Source: Ianthella basta
Lineage: Eukaryota > Porifera > Demospongiae > Verongiida > Ianthellidae
Reading direction: 5' to 3'
NCBI GenBank assembly: GCA_964019415.1
Contig: OZ025887.1
Location: 2,446,806-2,510,805, forward strand
Length of the DNA stretch: 64,000 nt
The position numbers and the translations under genes are program-made. The notes beneath the pieces were generated by a model. It saw only the letters and a list, made by a program, of their open reading frames with translations, ran no database searches and was not told the origin of the DNA. Below are positions 21,016 to 33,600 of this stretch, piece by piece; the first letter of the stretch is position 1, and each line of letters begins with the position of its first letter.

Positions 21016-23796
21016 TGTGGGCTTCCACGCGAAAACCCATATTCGCCTCAATTTGGGCCAATGTTTTTTTTGCACTTTTCGCATGATATGCGAAATGCAC
21101 TAATACACGCGCGACTAGGGACAGGGTCACCTTCCTGTATAATTATATTCATACATGCATGGTATGCCTGTTATTTGGTGTGACCTTTTAACAATATTCA
21201 TGGCATTTTAGCTATATTCATTGGCGGTCATCTTCCTGTCCCTAGCCGTGTCACTTTCCTGCCTGGTTAAAATTCCATTCCCACTTCCACACTGTAAATT
21301 CTGAAGTGAAATGTATAGTTATTAATAATTCATGAGGTAATTTGCATATGCATAAGTAATTATAACATTCTTTATACTAATTAGAATATTCATGAGGACG
21401 AGGAATCATGTAATGAAACTGACTACTTTGCAGGGCATGTGCGTTTCGTGTGATCTGGTTGCTTGCATATTGAGCATAGACATTTGCCATGTGTTTTAGG
21501 TGGATTCTCGAAGGTTTCAGTGGAGTTCTTGGTGGTTTCGGCACAGTTCTTGGTGGTTTCAGTGGAGTCGAGACTAGATGATTTGCTTTCTGTTGGTTTA
21601 GGACATGTCAGATCTCGAGCCAAGGTACTGGAGCAGAAAGGTCGGATCTTTTCGTATAGGTACCATTGCCACTTGAGGCTTAGCCCCTCAGGCACAATCT
21701 GCTGGGGAAAGTTCAAAGGCTGAGGCATCTTCTTCATAAGTGCTACCTGTGTTTGTGCACTTTGGAATGCTGCTGTAGAAACACAGTGCCTTGGTGGTCA
21801 TTTCTGACATGAAACATGTGAAAGGATGTTATTCCTTTTAGATCTTTGAAGTACTCTTGGAAAAATGAAGCCCAATCATAGAATAGTACCTCCCAGTCCC
21901 CACTCTGCCCCTTCAACAGTTGTGGTACATTCGCACCAACCACCGATGAGTTTTGTACCACTCGGGCAATACAGCCAATAGTTTCTACTTTAGTATGCCA
22001 ATAAGCCTTCTTGATTAGTCCAAAGAAACGATCTGGCGCAAATTTTGCATGCCCTGCCAACATGAAAGATGGTGTAACGGATCTGTTATATCCCATTAAA
22101 ACGCAAAAAAAAGCAAAGTATAGTTTTTGTTCTGACCCATGCAGTTGTCAGCACGAAGTAGTAGATGGTCCTCTTTCAGGCCATGCACTTGTAGGTAGTG
22201 ATGAAGGAAGGTAACTGAGGCATTAGCTCCCTTGCCAACCCCCTCAAGCTCCCCCTCACAGATGAGATAGTTTACTTGCCTGCCAATCGGCTCACAGCAA
22301 CTCCAAATAGCTGGCATTTCTTGGTCGTCAGGAAGTATGCTGGTCCTGGTTGCTGTGGATCATTGGGGAAGTGTATTTGTTGGGTGTAATCAAAGCTGTA
22401 GTGCATTTCAGGTGGACGCTGCCCTGGCTTATACGCCTTCCTGCAGCGCTCGACTTGTGCATTGTTTTTGCCACGCTCCACTCTAGCCATTGCTAGATGT
22501 GCCTCTGCAGACTGCAATCTGCATGATTTTTCCTCCTCTGATAAATGTGCAGAGTGCAGAATCATGGTGACATTCTGCAGGCATTCAAAATAGAGGTCTG
22601 ATGCTGGCTTCATGGTCCCAATGTAGGGCAATACCTTGTTCCACACTGCATAATATTTGCTCTTTTGAACGGGGGTAAGTGTAGATTCTCGACAAGCAGA
22701 TTTATACTGCCAATAGACAACTTGCTTGTTCATATCAGACGGCAGTAGCAGTACTTTCTGCTCATGGCTGGGCAGGCATCCTGGCAATGGCAGTCCATGA
22801 ATATCGCCTATATTCTTGACAAATTGTGTCAAGAATTCAATATGACCCTGTGATGTGGCATTGTGTGGGGTACGTTTAGTATTTCCATGTATTCTTTCAG
22901 CCACACCATTGCTGTCAACAAATGAGCACAGATTTACCAAGCGGTCTTTACCGATAGTATATGCAAGAAGCAAAACATCTTTTGGCAAAATTAATAGGCA
23001 AACCATTCATGCACGAAGTACTTGGTGGTTGGCCTAAAGTGACTTTCTGCTTGGTCAGCATCGCTTACATGGGTCCTGAGTGCATTCAACTGGGCCATGA
23101 TGGTGAGTCCAGGTCACTTCTACTCATCTGGTGACAGTTGTTGCGCATTTGTGCAATGGTTTCCCTAGAAATGTGCCCACAGCATGGCGATTTGCCTCGT
23201 CCCACCTTACACCCGCAGGTTCTGTCTAAAAAATCATCGATAATGGATTCCTCCTTCGCATCTTCGAAGCTTCCTTCAACGTGCATACTATCCTGAGGCA
23301 GGTCTTGCCTACCACCATCGTTCCTCGTTTGCAAACGGTGCGCTTCGGGTGACAGAACCGTCGCAAAGGAGTTGGCGAATTCCTCCGCGTCGTTCATCGT
23401 GACTCTGAGCGAGCCAGTTTCGGGCGAGAGGAAGGCTGTCGCGGACGTGTCGGTGTCTTCTTCATTCCCACAAGAGTCTTCACTGTCTCTGGGGCCCGAG
23501 TACTCCTCTTCCGTCGCTTCAAACTCTTCGTCCGACTTCGCCAACGTTTGCTCCAACGTTAACGGTCGATAGTGACTCATTCCTGAAGCCGTATCTTCGG
23601 AACTGTAGCTCAGAAATCTCCGGTTGAAAGACTGACTCGTAGACAAAAGAACAAGGAACAACGTAAACTAGCCGTATAGTGCTCGTATTGGCTGTGTGCT
23701 GAGAAACTCGCTGAAGCTTCTCATAGATTACGAAATTCGCCCTCCTGCGAAAACTGTAAAATCGGTCGAAAACGGGTTTTCGCGTGGAAGCCCACA
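21016..23796 (-). mobile_element. 2.78-kb TIR transposon upstream of gene D
   Basis: Perfect 23-bp terminal inverted repeats start TGTGGGCTTCCACGCG, and the element is flanked by TA on both sides (21014-21015, 23797-23798). It carries one decayed protein gene on the minus strand. Compared with gene E, about 90 bp of host promoter-proximal sequence is missing at the insertion point. Identical or near-identical copies sit at 39245-42025 and 52650-55429. I infer a cut-and-paste DNA transposon whose transposase is the encoded protein. Confidence 0.88.
21423..23661 (-). pseudogene. Decayed transposase-like gene (DUF7869-like) in the TIR element (copy D)
   Basis: Reading leftward on the minus strand: an acidic N-terminal part with a Cys-rich motif (CGCKVGRGKSPCC, 23086-23661), a middle part (SFVDSNGVAERIHGN, FDYTQQIHFPNDPQQPGPAYF; 22272-23006), a core with RQVNYLI, RADNCMGQNKN and AGHAKFAPDRFFGLIKK (21743-22317), and a C-terminal zinc knuckle CSICKQPDHTKRTC (21423-21737). 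The order and motifs match a widespread invertebrate repeat family that I recall as DUF7869. The D, H and D residues of the core could be part of an RNase H-like DDE site; that is inference. At least five frameshifts or stops break it, including one at a homopolymer near 22110. Confidence 0.7.
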
Positions 23797-24656
23797 TAAG
23801 TGGACCAATGCTGCAACCACACTACATGGTTAGCTACTTGGGTCCAGCCGGGATACACACTATATACACATCATGTCATACTGTGGACATGGCCGAGATC
23901 CAGTTCACCTCCACAAGAGGCCGATAATGCAGTGGCATGGTGCACCCACTAATGTTGGTTGCCAGTAGTGCATTGTAACAGGTGTCTAGGAGGGAATTGA
24001 CCATTGACAATGTTTGAGAAATTACAGGGAGTACATGACACAGTGATGGTCTCCAACCATGTATTGGTCATAGACATAGTGACCAGGGCATGGTGAGACA
24101 AACATATGAAGTTATTGTACATACACCCATACCCCCAGTGTATTACTGTTGCCCTGAGCAGTGCTCTTGGAGGAAAGATTGCATAGTCTCTCAATGTACC
24201 TACATTTGATTTGTGTTACTGCTGCATAAAGAATACTGGCAGTTAAGAAGTTATTGAGCTTAAATGGAGCTATTGGAAGTACAAGTTGATATTAAGGATG
24301 CTTTGATCTGAAGAAAGTCCTCGCCCGCAGCTGGCATGCATGAAACTGAAAACATATTGCGGATGCAGTTGAGAGGGATCTTCCCATCAATACATCCTAG
24401 ACATTGACTTGGGATTTCCAGTAGCTGTAATTTCATTCAGTAGCTTCTTACTACTACACACATGGGGTAAATACATTGTACCAGTACACACATTCTATAC
24501 TATATGTGCACTCTATATATTTAAATAGTACAATGCAGAGTTGCATACTTCTAACAAAGGGCAGGCTGATTATAACGCTGCCTCGATTAATAACCAGAAA
24601 GAGAAGAGCTACAAAATGCCCTCCACTCTCCCTATATAGAAAACACTCCATATGGC
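23797..24656. other. D-C spacer, 3' flank of gene C
   Basis: Non-coding; homologous to the sequence downstream of D, B and A. It contains the empty site (tgtggacatggcc near 23882) of the 1.96-kb element found in the E-D spacer. No gene seen. Confidence 0.6.
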
Positions 24657-27600
24657 CTACAGCCAGGCTTCAGGACCATGCTTGTCCTTGACTATCATCA
24701 CACTGTCCATGACACTGCCACCCTGTGAGGAAAATGGGTTGGTACATGCTATACATACATGCTAGGAAGTTCATCCCCCTAATGAGCACAAATGTACCCA
24801 CATTTTGGGTTATTTGCATCCCCAGTGTTGCACTCTGTCATAACATTCTCATCCCTTCATTGAGCAAGTTGACCCTCACTAGACAAGCACGCACTCCCAC
24901 TGAACATACATTCACCTCAACTAAGTGAACACACACATGCCTTACCCACATGCAACACATACCGCAGTGGCACTTATCTGTTCCCACAGGAGGTGGGTAG
25001 TGTTGAATACAGTCATCCGAGAATAACCATACTGTGCAGAATCTACTTTAGCAAACCAAGGGTCAATTGGATCCTTGATAATGTCATGACCCTCACGGTT
25101 ACCCTATACAATTTAGGCAGAGAGGAACGAAATGTATGCTGTAGTAGTAAATCAGAAACAAAGAAGCTAATACTCACTGGCTCTCCAGTGATGAAGTGAA
25201 CTGGAGCCTTGGGGTTCACATATGGAGCATCATAGGAACCGTTGTAGACCTGACAGACATGCAGCAGTAGGCACAGTTGAATCACTAGTTTAAGTCATAC
25301 ATTCTATATGCACACCTAGTAATTATAATACATGCACTACCAAACATGCATTCACCTTTCTGTCATAAACTGGCCACAATCGTTCATAGTTGTGTTCATG
25401 TCCCCACAGCTCCACATCCACACCTATCCATGGTCAATACACAGCAAGGTATCATATACAACTGAGAGGCACATCAGCTGCATGTACAGTAGGAAGCATG
25501 TAGTATCAACATACCATTATCATAAAACAGCTTCTCCAGACCAGACTTGGAGCGAATCTGCAAGGTAGGCAAAGGAGATTATTTGAAGCAAATACACTAT
25601 TGGGCTGGGCTAATACTGGATGCAGTGCAGTCAGAGACATTTTGTTTGTTCTGGTAAAAGACTTACTATGCTGTCCACGTGAGTGCAGTCATCGTTATCA
25701 TCTGAGCTAGCACAGTACATTGGTCTGTGTGCCATAGTGATGATCCAGGGGTGCTTGGCACGCTGCTCTGGTGAAGTCGCCAACTGAACACAAGCAGTAA
25801 AACAGTGTTCAGATTAATATCATGATGAGCAGCTATTTTAAATACGAATCATGCTTCATATCCATTCATTGATCTACATCATGACAATAAGCAGATATCC
25901 AAGTCATATTACTAGCTACAGTAGTTGCTGCATGCATGCAGCTCTATCCATCCCATTTAGTCAAGCTAGTTTGCTCCACATGTGTGGAGTTTGGAGTCCG
26001 AGACAAACCCTACACTGTAGCATCAGCAATACCCAACTCCTTTACCTTCAAGTCATTCTCCAGCCACTCATATTGCCATTTGAACAGGTCCATTCCATAT
26101 TGCAGAAAGAAGTACAACTCAGTAGAGAAGCTGATGATGTGCGCAGGTCCTACATCCCAGCTAAGTGTAAGGGAAGGTTGACATGTGTTCATCAACGACT
26201 CATGAAGTAAGTATGCACATGCAAATGGCCATGGTGTGAAACAGATTAATACACAATGAACATACGCATGTTTCACCTGTAGTAATAACTGTCATGGTCT
26301 CCAGGCATATTGAATCTGTTACGGTAGTGTGTGAAATTGCTGAGGACAGAAGAATACATGACAGCTATGAATCAGTCTTCAATTATTATGCAACAATCAC
26401 TGTCAAGTGAACTCACTGCCGGTATTCGTGGTTCCCAGGGCACACCATGTAGGGTACCTGAGAGGCAATGTCCTGCACTGCATTCATGAAGTCATCGCCA
26501 TTCTGCACGTAGTACATGACACACACAGCGATTGATGCTATGTACTTAATGTATACAATGAACAGAGCAGTGAACTCACATCAAACAGGTCATAAGCCAA
26601 GTCACCTGCAGGAGGAATGACAAGGCAATATATACTCACACATCAGTATAATTGTGGTTACAACATGGACACATATTAGTCCAAAATGATAGATAAAGTA
26701 CTTCACACCAGACAACATCCTACAATTTTCAATGGACCAAGACGTGGGAGCAGACCTGCTAGTGGGAACATTTGGGAGGTACATCAGGAAGAAAGGTGTT
26801 TACTAAGATGAAAGGCTAGAGCAAGTACATAGCTTCAACAATTTAATGAAGCTTGTATGCAGGTATGGTAGAACTACCATAGATGAAGTGGCATTACTTG
26901 CACCTATTCCCATGGTATGTGCCTATTTCTGATGAGCAGTGCAGAATTTATGCAATTAATAGCTGATGCAGTGAGATTGAACTCTCAGATCACTGAATGC
27001 AGCTACACAAGTGTCACATGCACCAGAAGTCGTCTACCATCAGTAGGCAAAAAGCACACAAACAGTAGTATTAATTCAACAAACAACATCAAAACTGCTG
27101 GGGACACTAGACTTATTGAGGACGGCGATGCATGACAGCAATGTATGAAGGCAGGCAAGCACTCACCAACATGCAACACAACGTCCCATTGTCTATCGTT
27201 TGTCTGATTTCTCAGGAGTGGTATCGAACGATTTCCATTCTGATATCCCAAGTCCCCATATATGACAAACCGAGGGCTCCAGTCAGTGCCATCCTTGAGG
27301 ACGTACATTGTGAACACCTTGCTCCAGTCTGAGCCATAGCCACATTGGTAATCTGGACACCGGTATAGGGGATAGCATACATTTGCTGGCTTAGAGCAGA
27401 ACGTTGATGGGGCTACCACACGTTCAGAGGTGCATGCACTGGTGGAACCAGCTAGATCAAGCCCCCAAGGAGTGAACTACAACCTCAACACCGACATTAA
27501 CCTTACTAAGGCAAGTAGGTCTGTTTGGCTCAGAACCACTCAATCAAATCACAATTTCTCCATGAACCACAAATCACTAATACATGTATATCATGTGCTC

Positions 27601-30600
27601 GTTGTGTTAAAATGTGAATTTCAGTTATAGTGAATTCCTCTTATAAGGAAATGTTTCACCTTCCCCCTGAGATTCGTTATAATGAGACTCCACTGTACTT
27701 ACAGTGACGAAGGGGTACTCAACGCATTGTACCATCAACAATGCCATAGTGAATTATAACTAAATGAAGCTAATGTAGAAGAAGAGGCTCATTGCTATGT
27801 TGTTCAATGTATATAGGCGAATAGTTTGTGTGCAATACGTAGCAGATTAATCAACAACTGAATGCAGGACGTTTCGGCCCGAAGGCCTTCGTCAGCTGTT
27901 TTGTATGCAGCTGACGAAGGCCTTCGGGCCGAAACGTCTTGCATTCAGTTGTGGAGTAATCTGCTTCGTATTGCCCACAAACTATTCGCCTATATAAATG
28001 AAGCTAAATATAGCGCGAAAGGGGGTGATTACACTACTACATTTACTTTTAACATTGCACAGTTTGTACACACGATGTTTCCCCACTACACACATAGCAC
28101 ACCGTATTTCACCGTATTATGTATTACTAGCAGAGCCTTCAGCGGGCTTCTGCTACAGCAAGTTGCACAACAGCGAGTCGGTCCCAGCCACTTTTGACAT
28201 ATGTGAGCTGGTAGCAACAGAAGGTAGCTGCTATATATAATATATAAAGATGGCGGCCTCGAACGTGAGAGCACGTAGATTGACAAAAGATATACTAGAT
28301 AGTGGAAGCATAAGGATTGACAAAAGATTTGATGGGCGACTGTGAGCGAAGAGAGAAAAGATCAGTAGGGAGGGTGATTCAGAAGAGAAGAGGACAAGAG
28401 AGAAAGGAGATTATTCACAATATCGATGGTAGGACCGCAGAAGGGGTCGAGAAAAAGAGCGGAGACGGGATTGGGACAAAGATCGCGAGCAAGATTGGTG
28501 GACAGTTGGAGGAAGTAGTCGATGGTGTGGTTGGAGAAGGGGTTGATTATGTGAGTGACGAAGGGACTGATGGAAGGAGTGGTGATGGCAAAGTGAGTCT
28601 TGTGAAGGAAGGTGAGCCAGGACTAGGGGAGACCAGGGACGAAGCAATTAGATGTCTCTGTACTCGTGAAGTAGAGTCAGGGGAAATGGTGTGCTGCGAG
28701 ATTTGTGAAGGATGGTCTCACATCAGATGCCTGGGAATGAAAGAGGATGCCGGAGTGATGGAGGGGAAATCCTTTGTTTGCTATTTTTGCTTGTCTGCTT
28801 GTCTGGTGAAATTGCGCAAAGAAGTAGGGGGGTTGAGGGAAGAAATGAGCATGATGAAGAGTGAAATGGATGAAATGAGAGTGGAGAATGAGAGATTGAG
28901 AGGCCTGGGCTTAGGAGGGTCCCAGAGAGAGGAGGTGTTGGAGTGTATGACACAGAGTGAAGGGGTGACAGGTGATAAGGTGGAAAAGATGGTAGTGTCA
29001 GATGAGCGAGAGAAACAGGCAACATGGCTACAGAGATCTGGTCAGGAAAGTAGTGAGAGGCAAAATGACTGTGGGGGGAACAGTCCAAAGAGTGTAGGAA
29101 GGGAGAAGTCAGCCAAATATGTTTCAGGGGTGCGAAAAGTGTGGGGAACCCGGAAGAGAGAGTCCTGCAATGAAATTGCGAAGGAGATGGTCAGGGTAGT
29201 GGGGAAGATGTCTTCTAGGTTCTTCATTAGTAAGCACGTGGGTCAGTGGAAGGAAAAGAAGGTGTGGTGGTTTGTTGTGAAAGCCCAAGAGAGAGATCTA
29301 TTGACATTGGATGAGCAGTGGAAGCATAAGTATTGGCGGTGGCAGAAAGTTGGAAGAGGGGAGCGTGATTTTTTAGCGATGGAACCTGTGTCGGAGGGGC
29401 ACAGGTGAAAGCTACTGGTGAGGTGGCAGGGGGAGGGGAAGAAGAGGGATTGTTTGCAGATGTTGGGACCAGAGGTGAGGGGAGGTTGAGTATGATGTGT
29501 TGGAATGTTTGTGGGTGGGGAAGAGGTGGTGGTGAAATGGAGAAAATGAGGGAAGGGCATGATATGAGGGCAAAGGTGATAGATTTCTACAAGCCAGATG
29601 TGGTGGCATTGGTGGAAACTTGGTTGAGGGGAGAGGAGGAGATTGCTGTGGAAGGATATAGGTGGTTTGGGCGGAATAGAAGAAACCTCCATAGGAAGGC
29701 AGTGAGGGGTTCAGGTGGGGTTGGTCTGTTGGTTCGTGAAGAGGTGCTGGAGAAGTGGGCAGTGGAAGTCATAGACGCAGACATTGAGGATATTCTATGG
29801 GTGAAGTTAAGTCAAGGGAATGAAGACACTCTGATATTGGCAGCATGCTACATCCCACCTGAGTCCTCAAGCCGGGGACAGGGGGCAGAGGAAACCCTCC
29901 AGCTGCTATCTGAACAGGTGGCAAAGTTTTGCTCACAGGGGCCTCTGATAATCTGTGGAGATTTCAACGCTAGATGTGGGGAACTTAATACAGACAGGGA
30001 TGGCATCCCTCCTAGAAAAGTGATTGATGGGGTGAAGAACAGTCAAGGCGAAGCATTGGTGGACTTCCTCCGAAGTACAAGTATGACAGAGGTGAATGGG
30101 AGGAAGGGAAGGGATGCATTCACTTGTGTCTCTGGCAAGGGATGTTCAGTGGTCGACTACTGCCTGGTCAGCAAGGAGAATTTCCATATCATTGAAAATT
30201 TCAAGGTGACAACCATGTCAGAGAGTGTGGAGGAGATGGATTGCAGAGGGGTGGTCACTAGAGCACCTGACCACTCCCTTATGAGCTGGGAGGTTGCAAC
30301 TGACTGGGTTAGTGGGATGGAAGAAGGCAAGGAGGAAGGTGAACTTAAAGATGGCATGGTAAAGCGGTACGCAGTCCCAGAGGGATACTTGGAAGGTGAG
30401 GTGGAGAGGGTGAGGTTGTTGACGGATAAAGTGGAAACAGCAGGGAATGACCAGGAAGTGATTGATGAAATATACGGAGAATTGACAGAGATGATGAGAC
30501 AGGGATTGGTAGAGATGAAGGTGAAGAGAGGTAAAGGTGGGCAACCATGGTTCACCAAAGAGATTGCCAAACTGAGGAAGGCTTTCCACAGGACAGAGAG

Positions 30601-33600
30601 AGAGTGGTTGGAGTGTAATGGTAGTGATGCAAAGAGGGGGAAAAGGAGAGACTATGTTGAGAAGAGAAGGGAATATAAGAAAGCAGTGAGTAGAGCGAAG
30701 AGAAGTTTTGATGAAAGCAGACGAAATGAACTGGATAGAGTGATAAGAAATCCTAAGAAGTGGTGGAGAATGGCAAGAAAGCTGGGCTTGACAAACGGTA
30801 AAAAAAAGAGGAGTGACATTGGTAAGGTATATGATGAGCTGGGTGTGGTGAGACAGGGTAAGGAAGCCGTAGGGGTATGGAAGAGATACTTTCAAAATGT
30901 GTTGAATGAGGGGGGAAGATCAGAGGTTCAGGGAGATGAAGGGGGAGAAGAAGTAAATGGGGGGAATGAATTGTTAAATGAAGATGTGACAAGAGAAGAA
31001 GTGAAGCAGGCTTTGGACACTTTGAAGCGGAAAGCAGCCCCTGGGAGTGATAGGCTAACGGCTGAAATGGTATGCAGTGATGTCCTGGTGGATTTTTGGT
31101 GTAGCCTCTTCAGTTGGTGCTGGAAGAATGGGATGGTTCCCTCGGAATGGCGAAGAAGCACCGTGGTCCCCATACCAAAGAGGAGTAGAAGTGGGGTATG
31201 CAAGACAGAGGATTTCCGGGGCATTTCATTACTGCCAGTTGCTTATAAGGCGATGTGCAGTATTGCTCAGAATAGGTTGGTGCATGTAGTTGAAGAAAGG
31301 AAGCTGGTGGCAGAGGAGCAGGGAGGGTTTAGAAAAGGAAGAGGGTGCAGAGATCAGTTAATGACTTTGGTATTATTGGGGCAGGTGAAAGCAGTGACAA
31401 AGACAGGGATGTTTGCCAGTTTTATTGACTTTAAGAAGGCATATGACAGGGTGGACAGAGGGAAGTTGTGGAGGTGTTTAGAGGGAATGGGGTTAGGAGG
31501 TCGCCTCTCAGCTTTCCTAAAGGCAGTTTATGAGGATGTGAGTTGTGAAGTGAAGGTGGGAGAGGGACGAAGTGAACCTTTCAAAGTAACATGTGGGTTG
31601 AGACAGGGATGCATCCTTTCGCCACTGTTATTCTCCTTGTATATCAATTCACTGATAACTAAGCTGAAAGAGGCAGGAGTGGGGGTAAAGTGCAGGGGTC
31701 AGCTAATCTCAGTGTTGTTGTATGCAGATGACGCAGTGATTCTTGCAGAGGATGAAAAATCTATGAAGCATGGGTTGAACACATTAGTAGAATGGTGTAA
31801 TGAATGGTCAGTTGAAGTGAATGTGGAAAAATGCGGGGTAATGCATGTGAGAAGGACAGGTATGAAAAGGACGGAGGAGAAGTTTGATGTTGGAGGTGAA
31901 GAGATTGCAGTGGTGCAGGAGTACAAGTATCTTGGGTGTGTGATTGATGAGCACCTGCAAGGTACGAGAATGGTGGAGGAGAGAGGAAAGGCGGGAGCAA
32001 GAGCACTAAGTGACTGGCTCAGAAGGTGCAGGGCCACTGTGGGGGAAGTGAGAGGAGCTACCTTTGTGAGGCTGATGGAATCTCTCGTTGAGTCTGTGCT
32101 ATTGTATGGGGCAGAGGTATGGGGTTGTGGAGCACAACTCGGGCCAGTTGAAAATGTGCAGATGCGGGCGGCAAGAATCTTTTTAGGGGTGGGGAGACTA
32201 CACCCTTTGGTCTCCCTGCAATTTGAGATGAACATGCTACCAATGAAATGGGTGGCAATGAAGAGAAGTATTGAGTTCTGGGTACAGGTAATGAGGATGA
32301 CTGATGGCAGGTTATTGAAAGTTGTGATGCTTGAAGCCTTGGAAGTAGGGTGTAAAGTACGGTGGGTGAAAGAGCTACAACAAAGTTTGGTGAGGTTCAA
32401 ATGGAAGGGGTTAGATGCTGAGGCCGTGAGTGGGTTGACATTGAAAGAAGTAAAGCAGGTGTTGAAGGACATAGCATGGAGGGAAGTGAGAGAAGTATGG
32501 AGGGAAGCAGCTAGGGAACGGCCAAAGCTGGAAGTGATTGGGAGTTTAATGGATGCTGAATGCAAGGCGCGGTGTGTGGAGATAGAGTGTAAGATGCAAA
32601 GGAGGATGATGGTGAAACTACGAGGGGGAACAGCAGAATTAAGGGTAGAAACTGGCAGATGGTGTGGGTTAAGTAGGGGCGAACGACTTTGTAAGAACTG
32701 TGACAGTGGTGAAGTGGAAGATGTCAAGCACTTTGTGTGCCGGTGTGTATTTGTGGCAGAAGAGAGGAGAGAAATGGCAAGGCTGATGAATGAGATAGTG
32801 GTGGGATGGGAGAGCATGAAGGATGATGACAGGGTGATATGGGTACTGGAGGAGGCATGCAAAGATGGAAGAGTGCGGAAGGCGCTGCAGAGGATGTGGC
32901 AGAAAAGGACAAGCTGCCCTTAAAGAACTATGCCCATTGTGATTCTTTTGACACTGTTACATTTAATTATATTATAGTGCTGCATGGGGCTGACACCCTA
33001 GTGTTTGTATTATACAACACGGTGCACTTAAATAATAATATATAATAATAATATAACGACGGCCAAGTTTAAATTCGATCATTGGACATAGACAGGGCTA
33101 ACAAGCTGACCGCTGATAAGATGCCTAGGTGAACTCAGCTGCTTTGCACACAGGTATGTGCATAGCAGCATATTGGGCACAGTACGTAGGATGTTTTGAC
33201 CATGAAGAAGGTTAGCAGCTACCAGAGCACCTTTGTCTTTGAAATGTCCTACTTTGCCACTACATACATTTACTTACTATGCCCTTGAGTTCACCCTAGC
33301 ATGACCCAGCCTCTATCACCTCATCATCAGATACAAAGGTATACACACACATGTAATTACTGGGCTACTGTGCCACTGTCACTGCTGGTTCTGTTTAAAT
33401 ACAGTAGCGTTCTTGTTGTGCTTTAGAGAAGGAAGTTATAGGTACATCATAAACATGCTGACTTTCAGAACATTTAGATATATATTAGGCATAATGGAAC
33501 ATGTGCTTCCCATTTACATGTATGCTTACCATAAGCTTCTCCTGGCTGCAGTCCCTTCACCTCCACAACATGCATGAAACGTACAATTGAGTCATCTTCA

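Larger units (their letters stand above)
28240..33050 (+). mobile_element. Full-length APE-type LINE in intron 2 of gene C
   Basis: Copy of the gene D LINE at a constant 18,229-bp offset, with the same flanks and tail. It came by segmental duplication, not by a second insertion. Both ORFs are open. Confidence 0.9.

Noticed and set aside
23519..23797. 92-codon frame starting in the TIR of the 2.78-kb element
   Set aside because: It overlaps the TIR and has no counterpart in the recalled protein family; probably chance.
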